Notes: generated by a model from the sequence alone, not told the origin. A stretch of 64,000 nt of DNA from CTSoil-075 sp042610375 (GCF_042610375.1 NZ_JBGJZL010000005.1:1-64000); one strand, 5' to 3'; counted from the stretch's first letter, positions 1 through 9,059 are shown. Made by a program: numbers and translations.

Positions 1-1
1 A

Positions 2-457
2 AAATATCCTATCCTTTCTATCGAAGATGGTATGTCCGAAGATGACTGGGCAGGTTGGGCGCTCATGACTGAAAAATTGGGCAAAAAAATTCAAATCGTT
101 GGTGATGATTTGTTTGTTACTAACACTGAGCGTTTAGCTCGTGGTATTGAAGCTAAAACAGCTAACTCCATTTTGGTTAAAGTTAACCAAATCGGTACAT
201 TGACTGAAACTTTTGATACCATTGAAATGGCAAAACGTGCAGGTTATACTTGCGTTATTTCCCATCGTTCTGGTGAAACAGAAGATGCTACGATCGCTGA
301 CATTGCTGTTGCAGTCAATGCTGGTCAAATTAAAACTGGCGCACCAACTCGTAGTGACCGTGTTGCTAAATACAACCAACTTCTACGCATTGAAGAAGAA
401 TTGAGTACAATTGGCCAATACAAAGGCCGTAAAGTATTCTATAACATGAAAAAATAG
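2..457 (+). CDS. eno: Enolase, 3' part only (cut by window start)
   Basis: This is the C-terminal ~151 residues of an enolase (2-phosphoglycerate to PEP); the open frame runs in from before the window. It contains the barrel segments IEDGMSEDDW, the catalytic lysine in VKVNQIGT and the SHRSGETED loop. Bases 1-405 are identical to the matching part of the complete enolase at 3310-4593. Only the last ~50 bases differ, mostly silently, with the final residue Lys instead of Ser. It is therefore the last gene of an upstream copy of the glycerate kinase-pyruvate kinase-enolase unit. The internal ATG at 32 is not a start. Confidence 0.97.
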   Translation, partial: KYPILSIEDGMSEDDWAGWALMTEKLGKKIQIVGDDLFVTNTERLARGIEAKTANSILVKVNQIGTLTETFDTIEMAKRAGYTCVISHRSGETEDATIADIAVAVNAGQIKTGAPTRSDRVAKYNQLLRIEEELSTIGQYKGRKVFYNMKK

Positions 458-488
458 TTCTGCTATAACGTAGCAGTACTTAGTGAAA

Positions 489-532
489 AGCTAGAGTACC
501 ATCTTAAAAGAGATGGTACTCTAGCTTTTTTT
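489..532 (+). terminator. Rho-independent terminator after first enolase
   Basis: A perfect 16-bp stem (489-504 with 511-526) is followed by a T run. It closes the upstream enolase unit. Confidence 0.9.
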
Positions 533-560
533 ACATTTTACTTAATGATTTATGTTGATT

Positions 561-579
561 CATTGGATAAAATACACAA
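561..579 (+). promoter_or_regulatory. Conserved upstream element, candidate CdaR operator (copy 1)
   Basis: This 19-base element recurs with two mismatches at 5947-5965. In both places it begins exactly 61 bases before the -35 box of a glycerate kinase promoter. Because the second copy lies between cdaR and glxK2, CdaR binding is an inference; no footprint is known to me. Confidence 0.45.
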
Positions 580-621
580 TATTTAGCTGAGGAACAAGCT
601 AAACATTAGATAGTTTAAACA

Positions 622-650
622 TTGTAATAAATTCAGATTTTACATAGAAT
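622..650 (+). promoter_or_regulatory. Sigma-70-type promoter of glxK1
   Basis: TTGTAA (622-627), a 17-base spacer and TAGAAT (645-650). The block is nearly identical to 6008-6036 before the second glycerate kinase, while the surrounding sequence has diverged, so it is probably under selection. Confidence 0.7.
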
Positions 651-699
651 AAAGCTTAGGGGTAGGACGAAAATTTTAATCAGAAAGTAGAGGATGAGT

Positions 700-1860
700 A
701 TGCGTATTATCGTTGCGCCAGATTCTTTTAAAGGCAGTGTATCGGCAGTCGGTACAGCAAATGCGATGGAAAAAGGCATTAAGGCGGTTTTTCCTGATGC
801 ACAAGTCATTAAAGTTCCTATTGCAGACGGAGGCGAAGGTACAGTAGAGGCTCTTGTGACGGCAACAAAGGGACAGATCATATATCAAACTGTGGTGGGG
901 CCACTTGGCGATCAGGTAGAGGCTTGCTGGGGTATTCTTGGTGATGGTGAAACAGCTGTAATTGAGATGGCATCAGCTTCTGGATTGCCCCTTGTTCCTA
1001 TGGACAAGAAAGATCCGCGTATTACAACAACCTACGGGACCGGAGAATTAATAAAAGCTGCTCTTGATAGAGGATTGAGAAAAATTATTATTGGTATCGG
1101 CGGCAGTGCAACAAATGACGGCGGATGTGGCATGGCCCAAGCTCTAGGAGGAAGTTTTCAAAATGCAGCTCGACAAGAGTTATCTCATGGAGGGGGCGCT
1201 CTTGCCCAATTAGATTATGTTGATCTTTCTAATTTAGATGTGCGTCTTGTTGAGACAACCATCATGGTTGCCTGTGATGTTGATAATCCTTTATGCGGAC
1301 CCAAAGGAGCAACGGCTGTATATGGACCGCAAAAAGGAGCAACTCCTGAAATGGTCATTGAACTTGATGCTGCGCTTAAAAACTTCGCTAGTAAAGTACA
1401 AGAGGTAACGGGCAAAGATGTAGCAGAGTGCCCTGGTGCAGGTGCAGCGGGCGGACTTGGTGCGGGACTCCTCTTTTTTACAAATGCAAAGCTGCGACCA
1501 GGTGTAGAAATTGTTCTTACAACCACTGGATTTGAATCCTTAGTGGAAACGGCGCAACTTGTTATTACAGGGGAAGGACGAACTGATTTTCAGACTGCTT
1601 TTGGTAAAGCTCCCGTTGGAGTCGCTAAACTCGCTAAAAAATATAATGTACCCACTGTATGCATAGCCGGTGGTCTTGGACAGGGGCACGAAGATGTATT
1701 GCAACATGGAATTGATGGGTTGATGAGTACTGTTCCTGGCCCTATGAGTTTAGAGGAGTGTATAGAATACGGGGCAGAATTAATTGAAAAGGGAACAAAA
1801 CGCCTCTGCCACATTGTTAAAGTTGGTATGGAAATGGAAAGGGTGAACCACTCATTATGA
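700..1860 (+). CDS. glxK: Glycerate kinase, copy 1
   Basis: ATP-dependent glycerate kinase of the GarK/GlxK type (Gly_kinase family), about 386 residues, the usual length. Enzymes of this family generally make 2-phosphoglycerate, which the enolase and pyruvate kinase encoded beside it would take to pyruvate. Diagnostic sequence is RIIVAPDSFKGS at the N-terminus, IGGSATNDGG near residue 128 and the ITGEGRTDFQT segment near 290. An in-frame ATG lies at 694, but the AGAGG at 689-693 would touch it. The ATG at 700 has correct spacing and matches copy 2. The stop overlaps the pyruvate kinase start by four bases (ATGA), implying translational coupling. The substrate could come from sugar diacids or glyoxylate; not resolved here. 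Confidence 0.93.
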   Translation: MRIIVAPDSFKGSVSAVGTANAMEKGIKAVFPDAQVIKVPIADGGEGTVEALVTATKGQIIYQTVVGPLGDQVEACWGILGDGETAVIEMASASGLPLVPMDKKDPRITTTYGTGELIKAALDRGLRKIIIGIGGSATNDGGCGMAQALGGSFQNAARQELSHGGGALAQLDYVDLSNLDVRLVETTIMVACDVDNPLCGPKGATAVYGPQKGATPEMVIELDAALKNFASKVQEVTGKDVAECPGAGAAGGLGAGLLFFTNAKLRPGVEIVLTTTGFESLVETAQLVITGEGRTDFQTAFGKAPVGVAKLAKKYNVPTVCIAGGLGQGHEDVLQHGIDGLMSTVPGPMSLEECIEYGAELIEKGTKRLCHIVKVGMEMERVNHSL

Positions 1861-3269
1861 AAAAAACGAAGATAGTATGTACAATTGGACCAAGTACTGA
1901 TTCTCCGGAGCTTTTATCCCAGATAATTTTAGCAGGGATGAATGTTGCTCGATGTAATTTCTCCCATGGAACCCATGAAGATCATAAAAAGCGGATGGAT
2001 ATGGTAAGAAATGCAGCCCTTACTGTTCAGCAGCCGGTAGCACTGATGCTTGATACGAAAGGGCCAGAAATGCGTCTTGGCGATTTTGTTGAAGGTAAGG
2101 TTACAATTAACCAAGGCGAAAAGTTTATTTTAACATCAAGAGATGTAAAAGGAACAAAGGATATTAGCTTTGTCAATCATAAACAATTACCACAAGAGGT
2201 GCAACCGGGCAATCAAATTTTATTAGCTGATGGTCTAGTTTGCCTTAGTGTCGATAAGATTGAAGGGGACGATATCCATACGACAGTGCTCAATACGGGG
2301 ATTATTGGCAACAAAAAACGTGTAGCAGTACCTGGTGTATCCGTAAGTTTACCGCCTTTATCAGAGCAAGATAGTAAAGATGTGTTATTTGCTGCCAAAG
2401 AGGGCATGGATTTCATCGCTGCTTCTTTTATCCAAAGAGCTGCTGATGTACTTGCCATTCGGAAGTTGCTTGAAGAAGTCAATTCGGATATACAGATCAT
2501 CTCCAAGATTGAAAGTGCTGAAGGTGTCAAAAATATTGACGAAATTATTAAAGTATCGGATGGAATTATGGTAGCCCGAGGTGATCTTGGTGTAGAAATT
2601 CCAACGGAAGAAGTACCAATCGTACAAAAAATGATTATTGAAAAATGTAATAAAGTCGGCAAACCTGTTATTACTGCAACCCAGATGCTAGAGTCAATGA
2701 TTGTAAATCCACGCCCAACTCGCGCTGAAGCCAGTGATGTTGCCAATGCAATTATGGATGGTACGGATGCAATTATGTTAAGCGGTGAAACTGCCTCTGG
2801 ACTTTATCCACTCGAAGCCGTTTCTGTAATGGCCAAAATTGCCATTCGTACTGAAAAATCCTTGCCATATGGTGATATCTTGCGCCATAAAGGCCTCTCC
2901 CTTAATAATACGACGACGGATGCCATTAGCCATGCTACAGTACAGATTGCTCAGCAACTAGAAGCAGCGGCGATTATTACTGCGACAGAATCAGGGTATA
3001 CACCGCGGATGGTTTCCAAATACCGTCCACAATCGTATATTCTTGCCGTAACCCCCAATGAAAAAACTGCGCGCCGTGCTCAATTATTATGGGGAGTTTA
3101 TCCGTTAATGGGCAGTAGCCATCAAAATTCTGATGAAATGGTGAAAAATTCAATCCTTACCTCACTTCATTCAGGGATGATTCATAGTGAAGATTTGGTT
3201 GTGATTACTGCTGGCGTCCCAGCGGGCACGAGCGGAACCACCAATTTAATTCGCGTTCATGTGGTTTAA
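1857..3269 (+). CDS. pyk: Pyruvate kinase, copy 1
   Basis: Catalyses PEP + ADP to pyruvate + ATP. The 470-residue protein has the N-terminal barrel (TKIVCTIGPST), the inserted B domain at roughly 70-165, the active-site signature IISKIES near 217 with the catalytic lysine, MVARGDLGVE, ATQMLESM and a C-terminal allosteric-type domain ending at ITAGVPAGTSGTT. It lacks the extra C-terminal PEP-utiliser domain seen in many Bacilli pyruvate kinases. It overlaps glxK1 by four bases and is followed 40 bases later by enolase, so the three genes form one operon. It is a paralogue of 7243-8658. Confidence 0.96.
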   Translation: MKKTKIVCTIGPSTDSPELLSQIILAGMNVARCNFSHGTHEDHKKRMDMVRNAALTVQQPVALMLDTKGPEMRLGDFVEGKVTINQGEKFILTSRDVKGTKDISFVNHKQLPQEVQPGNQILLADGLVCLSVDKIEGDDIHTTVLNTGIIGNKKRVAVPGVSVSLPPLSEQDSKDVLFAAKEGMDFIAASFIQRAADVLAIRKLLEEVNSDIQIISKIESAEGVKNIDEIIKVSDGIMVARGDLGVEIPTEEVPIVQKMIIEKCNKVGKPVITATQMLESMIVNPRPTRAEASDVANAIMDGTDAIMLSGETASGLYPLEAVSVMAKIAIRTEKSLPYGDILRHKGLSLNNTTTDAISHATVQIAQQLEAAAIITATESGYTPRMVSKYRPQSYILAVTPNEKTARRAQLLWGVYPLMGSSHQNSDEMVKNSILTSLHSGMIHSEDLVVITAGVPAGTSGTTNLIRVHVV

Positions 3270-3309
3270 CCGAGTAGAGTAAATAAAATAAATAAATGGA
3301 GTTTTTACA

Positions 3310-4593
3310 ATGATTATTACAGAAGTATTAGCAAGAGAAGTTATGGATTCCCGTGGTAACCCTACAGTTGAGGTGGATGTAATATTAGAAGATGGTACAA
3401 TGGGTCGCGCTGCTGTTCCGTCAGGCGCTTCCACAGGTCAACATGAAGCTGTAGAACTTCGTGATGGTGACAAAAGCCGTTATTTAGGAAAAGGCGTACT
3501 GAAAGCTGTAGAAAACGTAAACAACGTAATCGCTGCTGAAGTTGTAGGCATGAATGTATTTGATCAAGTGGGTATTGACGAAGCCATGATCGAACTTGAT
3601 GGCACTCATAACAAATCCGTACTTGGTGCAAATGCAATCCTTGGTGTTTCCATGGCTGTAGCAAAAGCTGCTGCGATTGCTCTTGGACTTCCTTTATACC
3701 AATACCTTGGTGGCTTTAATGCTAAAGAATTACCAGTACCAATGATGAATATCCTCAATGGCGGCGCTCATGCTGACAATAACGTAGATATTCAAGAATT
3801 CATGATTATGCCAGTTGGCGCAAGCACGTTTGCAGAAGGGCTTCGTATGTGTGCTGAAGTATATCACACACTAAAAAGCGTATTAAAAGGTCTTGGCCTT
3901 AACACTGCAATTGGTGATGAAGGCGGCTTTGCTCCAAACCTTGCTTCCAATGAACAAGCATTAGGAATCATTGTAGAAGCCATTACAAAAGCTGGTTACA
4001 AACCAGGCGAAGATTTTGGTTTAGCGCTTGACGTAGCAGCAACTGAAATCTATAAAGATGGCAAATACAATCTTGAAGGCGAAGGCGTAATCAAAACTTC
4101 TGAAGAAATGGTTGAATTCTATGCTCAATTAGTAGGAAAATATCCTATCCTTTCTATCGAAGATGGTATGTCCGAAGATGACTGGGCAGGTTGGGCGCTC
4201 ATGACTGAAAAATTGGGCAAAAAAATTCAAATCGTTGGTGATGATTTGTTTGTTACTAACACTGAGCGTTTAGCTCGTGGTATTGAAGCTAAAACAGCTA
4301 ACTCCATTTTGGTTAAAGTTAACCAAATCGGTACATTGACTGAAACTTTTGATACCATTGAAATGGCAAAACGTGCAGGTTATACTTGCGTTATTTCCCA
4401 TCGTTCTGGTGAAACAGAAGATGCTACGATCGCTGACATTGCTGTTGCAGTCAATGCTGGTCAAATTAAAACTGGCGCACCAACTCGTAGTGACCGTGTT
4501 GCTAAATACAACCAACTTCTACGCATTGAAGAAGAATTGAGCACAATTGGTCAATACAAAGGTCGTAAAGTATTTTATAATATGAAATCATAA
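3310..4593 (+). CDS. eno: Enolase (complete copy)
   Basis: 2-phosphoglycerate hydro-lyase of 427 residues, full length. It shows the N-terminal EVMDSRGNPTVEVDV, SGASTG loop, IGDEGGFAPN with the catalytic Glu, a metal-binding Asp in SIEDGMSEDDW, the catalytic Lys in VKVNQIGT and SHRSGETED. A GGAG at 3298-3301 supports the ATG at 3310. It is the third gene of the glxK1-pyk1-eno operon. Its 3' part (4137-4541) is base-for-base identical to the enolase fragment at the window start, indicating recent duplication or gene conversion. Confidence 0.98.
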   Translation: MIITEVLAREVMDSRGNPTVEVDVILEDGTMGRAAVPSGASTGQHEAVELRDGDKSRYLGKGVLKAVENVNNVIAAEVVGMNVFDQVGIDEAMIELDGTHNKSVLGANAILGVSMAVAKAAAIALGLPLYQYLGGFNAKELPVPMMNILNGGAHADNNVDIQEFMIMPVGASTFAEGLRMCAEVYHTLKSVLKGLGLNTAIGDEGGFAPNLASNEQALGIIVEAITKAGYKPGEDFGLALDVAATEIYKDGKYNLEGEGVIKTSEEMVEFYAQLVGKYPILSIEDGMSEDDWAGWALMTEKLGKKIQIVGDDLFVTNTERLARGIEAKTANSILVKVNQIGTLTETFDTIEMAKRAGYTCVISHRSGETEDATIADIAVAVNAGQIKTGAPTRSDRVAKYNQLLRIEEELSTIGQYKGRKVFYNMKS

Positions 4594-4616
4594 CCCTGCT
4601 ATACGTAAAGGTAGTT

Positions 4617-4664
4617 AAAAAGGTAGAGCGCCATCTTAAGAAGGATGGCACTCTACCTTTTTGT
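4617..4664. terminator. Bidirectional terminator between eno and cdaR
   Basis: A long stem (about 4617-4636 with 4642-4662) flanked by A run and T run can serve both the enolase operon and the convergent cdaR. It resembles the terminator at 489-532, as expected for a duplicated unit. Confidence 0.85.
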
Positions 4665-4667
4665 TTA

Positions 4668-5828
4668 TTACTCAAAGATTATTTTGCATAGGAAAGCATG
4701 ATTCAGAAAACGGCATGGATCAAGCCCTGTAGCGTCTTTAAGTTTACCAAGGCGAAATAATAAAGTATTACGGTGTATATAGAGACTTTTAGCTGTATTC
4801 GTAATGCTAAGATCATTATTTAAAAGATGAATCACTGTATTTTTCATATCATATTTTCGCGTTAAGTTCGTGTCCAGTTTTTCTTTAATACTTTCAAGTG
4901 ATTGGCAGGGCTCATTTATCCTTAGTTTCTTAAGAAGATATGCCGCTAAAATATGAAAATCATAAATGCTATTTATGGAATTTGGGCCATGATCCCCATG
5001 TAACACAAACAAGGCTTCCTGATAAGACTGACTTAATGCTGTGTATTTCATTACCAGACTTCCAATTCCTACATTGAGTAGGACGTTACTTGGATTTAAT
5101 TGTTTTAAGAGATCTAATCCCCATTTTTTATAGAGAGTTTCTACAGTTTTTGGTTCGAAATATTTAAGAATAATCAGCTTATCTTCGATAAATACAACTA
5201 AATCTTGGCTGTTTACATATGGAGGATTTGATATGAGCTGGACTATGTTTTCTTTCGCTCGCGAAGATACAAGGTCATTTTGACCATAGGTAGTAAAGGC
5301 AAGGTTTAGAAGAGGTTTGGTATCGATAACGAGTACAAGGCGCGGGAGGTTGAGCTCAAATTTGAGTAGTTTGGCAGTTGTGACTAATTTATCATGACTA
5401 CTAGTGGCATGATCAGATAAAAGTATCGTAGCAAAATTTTCTCGTAATTGGAACTGAGAGCGAATTTCTTCTTGAGTCACTTCTTGTTCTAATATGAGCT
5501 CAGTAACCATTTTAACCATGCGAGCAAGTGCCCTAACTTCATCTGGATGACCTGATATACCAACAACACCGATTACTTGATCATTTAATACAATCGGCAT
5601 ATTAAGACCAGGAAGTGATCCAGTATATTGCTCCAGATCATTAGGATAAATTTCGACTGTTTGGGCGCTGCTAATGACATCTTTTGCACCTTTGTGAAAG
5701 GTATTAATTCGATGTGTATGACCTGATGCAATGATCATGCCTTGGCTATCCATAATATTGATATTTTGAAGAGCAATTGGCATTACGCTATCAACAATTG
5801 GTTGAGCTAATTGACTGGTTAAAAGCAA
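4668..5828 (-). CDS. cdaR: CdaR-type sugar diacid regulator
   Basis: Transcription regulator of the CdaR/PucR type. It has an N-terminal sugar-diacid recognition domain (about 1-135, with NINIMDSQGMIIASG), a middle region, and a C-terminal PucR-type helix-turn-helix (about 330-386, SITNTAKSLYIHRNTLLFRL). The open frame extends to 5912, but the first 28 residues are outside the family pattern. A TTG at 5828 preceded by GGGGTGG (5835-5841) gives MLLTSQLAQPIVD and 386 residues, the size of E. coli CdaR (385). E. coli CdaR activates galactarate/glucarate/glycerate genes. Here it diverges from glxK2, which makes it the likely regulator of both glycerate kinase operons. Confidence 0.88.
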   Translation of the reverse strand: MLLTSQLAQPIVDSVMPIALQNINIMDSQGMIIASGHTHRINTFHKGAKDVISSAQTVEIYPNDLEQYTGSLPGLNMPIVLNDQVIGVVGISGHPDEVRALARMVKMVTELILEQEVTQEEIRSQFQLRENFATILLSDHATSSHDKLVTTAKLLKFELNLPRLVLVIDTKPLLNLAFTTYGQNDLVSSRAKENIVQLISNPPYVNSQDLVVFIEDKLIILKYFEPKTVETLYKKWGLDLLKQLNPSNVLLNVGIGSLVMKYTALSQSYQEALFVLHGDHGPNSINSIYDFHILAAYLLKKLRINEPCQSLESIKEKLDTNLTRKYDMKNTVIHLLNNDLSITNTAKSLYIHRNTLLFRLGKLKDATGLDPCRFLNHAFLCKIIFE

Positions 5829-5946
5829 AGATATCCACCCCGTTTTCTCTCGCAAGATTGCAAAAAAATTCCTACTATCACCGATTATAACGTAAAGAAA
5901 TTTTGTATGCAATTTGCTAGAAGATTTAGGGAAAAATTTTTACGTT

Positions 5947-5965
5947 CATTGTATAAAATACATAA
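5947..5965 (+). promoter_or_regulatory. Conserved upstream element, candidate CdaR operator (copy 2)
   Basis: Counterpart of 561-579, again 61 bases upstream of the -35 box, within the 257-base cdaR-glxK2 divergent region. Confidence 0.45.
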
Positions 5966-6007
5966 TAATAAACTATATAGAGGAATAAACATTATAAAAA
6001 TTGAACA

Positions 6008-6036
6008 TTGTAATAAATTCAGATTTTAGATAGAAT
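6008..6036 (+). promoter_or_regulatory. Sigma-70-type promoter of glxK2
   Basis: TTGTAA, 17-base spacer, TAGAAT; differs from the glxK1 promoter block by one spacer base. Confidence 0.7.
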
Positions 6037-6085
6037 TAGACTTAACAGTAAAAGGAAAAAATCAATCAGAAAATGGAGGATGATC

Positions 6086-7237
6086 ATGCGTATTATAGTG
6101 GCACCTGATTCTTTTAAAGGTAGCGTATCAGCGGTCGGTACTGCAAATGCAATGGAAAAAGGCATTAAAGAAGTCTTTCCTGATGCAGAGGTCATTAAAC
6201 TTCCCATTGCAGATGGCGGAGAGGGTACAGTAGAGGCACTTGTAACGGCGACGAATGGACAAGTGATATACCAAAAGGTAGTGGGACCACTTGGCGACTC
6301 AATAGAAGCTTATTGGGGGATTCTTGGTGATGGTGAAACAGCTGTAATTGAGATGGCGGCAGCTTCTGGGTTGCCCCTTGTTCCAAAGGAAATGAAAAAT
6401 CCACGTATTACAACGACCTATGGAACAGGAGAGTTAATAAAAGCAGCTCTTGATAAGGGATTGGGAAAAATTATTATTGGTATTGGTGGCAGCGCAACGA
6501 ATGATGGTGGTTGTGGTATGGCCCAGGCTTTAGGAGTAAAGTTTCTCAATAAAGATGGGCAAGAATTAACTTATGGGGGGGCTGCTCTTGCTCAATTAGA
6601 TCATGTTGATCTTTCGAGTTTAGATGTGCGTCTTGCTGAGACGACCATCATGGTTGCCTGTGATGTTGATAATCCTCTATGCGGACCCAAAGGAGCAACC
6701 GCTGTGTACGGACCGCAAAAGGGAGCAACTCCTGAAATGGTGACTGAACTTGATGCCGCACTTAAAAACTTCGCTAGTAAAGTACAAAAGGTAACGGGTA
6801 AAGATGTAGCTGAGTGCCCTGGCGCAGGTGCAGCAGGCGGACTTGGTGCAGGACTCCTCTTTTTTACAAATGCAAAGCTGCGACCAGGTGTAGAAATTGT
6901 TCTTACAACCACTGGATTTGAATCCTTAGTGAAAACAGCGCAGCTCGTTATTACAGGGGAAGGACGAACTGATTTTCAGACTGCTTTTGGAAAAGCGCCC
7001 GTCGGGGTGGCTAAGCTTGCTAAAAAATATAATATCCCTACACTATGCATCGCTGGTGGTCTTGGGCAAGGACATGAAGACGTGCTGCAGCACGGGATTG
7101 ATGGATTAATGAGTACCGTTCCTGGTCCGATGAGTTTAGATGAATGCATTGAATGCGGAGCAGCGTTAATAACAAAGGGAACAGCACGACTTTGTCGAAT
7201 GGTTAAAGTGGGTATGGAAATCGAAAGGAGAATTTAG
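6086..7237 (+). CDS. glxK: Glycerate kinase, copy 2
   Basis: Paralogue of the glycerate kinase at 700-1860 with the same RIIVAPDSFKGS start, IGGSATNDGG and GEGRTDFQT motifs; 383 residues. An ATG at 6080 is in frame, but GGAGG at 6075-6079 touches it; the ATG at 6086 has proper spacing. Divergence from copy 1 is uneven: the 5' and 3' thirds carry many silent and some amino-acid changes, while 6851-6931 is identical to 1465-1545. It forms an operon with pyk2 (five-base gap), without a third enolase following. Confidence 0.93.
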   Translation: MRIIVAPDSFKGSVSAVGTANAMEKGIKEVFPDAEVIKLPIADGGEGTVEALVTATNGQVIYQKVVGPLGDSIEAYWGILGDGETAVIEMAAASGLPLVPKEMKNPRITTTYGTGELIKAALDKGLGKIIIGIGGSATNDGGCGMAQALGVKFLNKDGQELTYGGAALAQLDHVDLSSLDVRLAETTIMVACDVDNPLCGPKGATAVYGPQKGATPEMVTELDAALKNFASKVQKVTGKDVAECPGAGAAGGLGAGLLFFTNAKLRPGVEIVLTTTGFESLVKTAQLVITGEGRTDFQTAFGKAPVGVAKLAKKYNIPTLCIAGGLGQGHEDVLQHGIDGLMSTVPGPMSLDECIECGAALITKGTARLCRMVKVGMEIERRI

Positions 7238-7242
7238 CCATT

Positions 7243-8658
7243 ATGAAAAAAACAAAAATTGTATGTACAATTGGTCCAAGTACTGATTCTCTAAACATCT
7301 TATCTCAAATGATTTCTGCTGGTATGAACGTGGCTCGGTGTAACTTTTCTCATGGGACTCATGCAGAACATAAGAAACGGATTGATATGGTGCGTACCGC
7401 ATCTCATGAAGTTCAGCAGCCAGTCGCCTTAATGCTCGATACTAAGGGACCCGAAATGCGTCTTGGAGATTTTATTGAAGGCAAAGTGACCCTTACTCAA
7501 GGAGAAAAGTTCATTTTAACTGCAAGGCATGTCGATGGGACAAAAGATATTAGCTTCGTTAATCATAAAAATTTACCACAAGAAGTAGCGCCCGGCAATC
7601 AAATTTTATTAGCAGATGGCCTAGTTTGCCTCGCTGTTGATCGAGTTGAAGGGGATGATATTCATACAACTGTGCTTAATACGGGGGAGATTGGTAATCG
7701 AAAACGTGTAGCAGTACCTGGCGTAACCATCAGTTTACCACCCTTATCAGAGCAAGATATTAAAGATATAGGATTTGCTGTAAAAGAAGGTATGGATTTT
7801 ATCGCAGCTTCTTTTGTCCAAAGAGCAAGTGATGTACTAGACATTCGAAAATTGCTCGAAGAAGCCAATTCTGATATACGCATCATCTCTAAAATTGAAA
7901 GTGCAGCAGGAGTTAAAAATATTGACGAAATTATTAAAGTATCTGATGGAATCATGGTAGCGCGGGGGGATCTTGGTGTGGAGATTCCAACTGAAGAAGT
8001 ACCACTTGTGCAAAAAATGATTATTGGAAAATGTAATAAGGTCGGCAAACCTGTCATCACTGCAACCCAGATGCTAGAATCAATGATTGTGAATCCCCGT
8101 CCAACTCGCGCTGAGGCAAGTGATATTGCCAATGCCATTATGGATGGTACAGACGTTATTATGCTAAGTGGTGAAACCGCAACAGGTTTTTATCCTGTGG
8201 AAGCTGTTGCGATGATGGCGAAAATTGCAATTCGTACGGAAAATTCCTTACCTTATAGTGATATATTAGTGCGTAAAGGGCTTTCCCTCCATAATACGAC
8301 GACGGATGCCATTAGTCACGCTACAGTCCAGATTGCGCAGCAGCTCGGTGCAGCAGCTATTCTTACAGCTACAGAATCAGGGTATACATCACGAATGGTT
8401 TCTAAATACCGACCACAAGCTGCAATTATTGCTGTAACCGCCAATGAAAAAACAGCGCGTCTTGTACAATTATTGTGGGGCGTTTACCCTGTAATTGGCA
8501 CTAGTCATCAAAATTCCGATGAGATGGTTAAATATGCAATTCTTGATTCTCTGAAGGCAGGAGCGATTGATGTAGGGGATTTAGTTGTAATTACTGCGGG
8601 AGTCCCAGCAGGAACCAGTGGAACGACCAATTTAATTCGTGTTCACGTGGTTGAATAA
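7243..8658 (+). CDS. pyk: Pyruvate kinase, copy 2
   Basis: Second pyruvate kinase, 471 residues, with TKIVCTIGPST, IISKIES, MVARGDLGVEIPTEEVP and the C-terminal ITAGVPAGTSGTT. The Shine-Dalgarno AGGAG lies inside the end of glxK2. It is clearly homologous along its whole length to the copy at 1857-3269 but with scattered substitutions, so both copies are probably functional rather than one decaying. Confidence 0.96.
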   Translation: MKKTKIVCTIGPSTDSLNILSQMISAGMNVARCNFSHGTHAEHKKRIDMVRTASHEVQQPVALMLDTKGPEMRLGDFIEGKVTLTQGEKFILTARHVDGTKDISFVNHKNLPQEVAPGNQILLADGLVCLAVDRVEGDDIHTTVLNTGEIGNRKRVAVPGVTISLPPLSEQDIKDIGFAVKEGMDFIAASFVQRASDVLDIRKLLEEANSDIRIISKIESAAGVKNIDEIIKVSDGIMVARGDLGVEIPTEEVPLVQKMIIGKCNKVGKPVITATQMLESMIVNPRPTRAEASDIANAIMDGTDVIMLSGETATGFYPVEAVAMMAKIAIRTENSLPYSDILVRKGLSLHNTTTDAISHATVQIAQQLGAAAILTATESGYTSRMVSKYRPQAAIIAVTANEKTARLVQLLWGVYPVIGTSHQNSDEMVKYAILDSLKAGAIDVGDLVVITAGVPAGTSGTTNLIRVHVVE

Positions 8659-8680
8659 AGTACAAGAGTAACACTGAGAT

Positions 8681-8718
8681 GATAACAAACAAGATATTGT
8701 TGTTATCTTGGTGTTTTA
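8681..8718 (+). terminator. Weak terminator after pyk2
   Basis: An eight-base stem (8681-8688 with 8700-8707) is followed by a T-rich stretch. The stem is short and the T tract interrupted. Confidence 0.5.
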
Positions 8719-8828
8719 TTGTTGCAAAAAATGGTAATAACATAATAAAGTGGCTAAAATAGTGTCAAATTGATTTTGGTTATGATACAATATAAAGAAC
8801 GTATGAGTATAAGGAGGATGTTATCACT

Positions 8829-9059
8829 TTGGTTATAGTTTTACAAATTATTGAAGCTATTCTTTCAATTGCTTTGATTGCTGCTGTAGTATTGCAATCA
8901 GGTAAAGGCGGAGGTTTATCCGGGTCGATTGGTGGCGGTGCTGAGAGTGTTTTAGGTGGTAAGAAAAAAGGTCTTGATGAATATTTATCGAAAGTAACGA
9001 TGATTCTTGGAGCTTTATTTGCAATCGTTACCTTATCACTCGTCAAATTAATGAGCTAA
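8829..9059 (+). CDS. secG: Preprotein translocase subunit SecG
   Basis: 76-residue membrane protein with two transmembrane helices (about 3-20 and 56-74) flanking the glycine-rich loop QSGKGGGLSGSIGGGAES, typical of SecG, the accessory subunit of the SecYEG channel. The start is TTG at 8829 with GGAGG at 8813-8817; the ATG within that sequence is in another frame. Firmicutes commonly place secG upstream of rnr-smpB-ssrA, as here. Confidence 0.95.
   Translation: MVIVLQIIEAILSIALIAAVVLQSGKGGGLSGSIGGGAESVLGGKKKGLDEYLSKVTMILGALFAIVTLSLVKLMS

Noticed and set aside
2213..2746. Minus-strand frame inside pyk1 (and its equivalent in pyk2, 7662-8138)
   Set aside because: Conserved only because the sense pyruvate kinase is conserved; low-complexity Ser/Ile-rich product typical of antisense shadows.
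5829..5912. 28-residue N-terminal extension of CdaR
   Set aside because: TTG at 5828 with GGGGTGG gives the family N-terminus and length; the extension would also cover part of the divergent control region.
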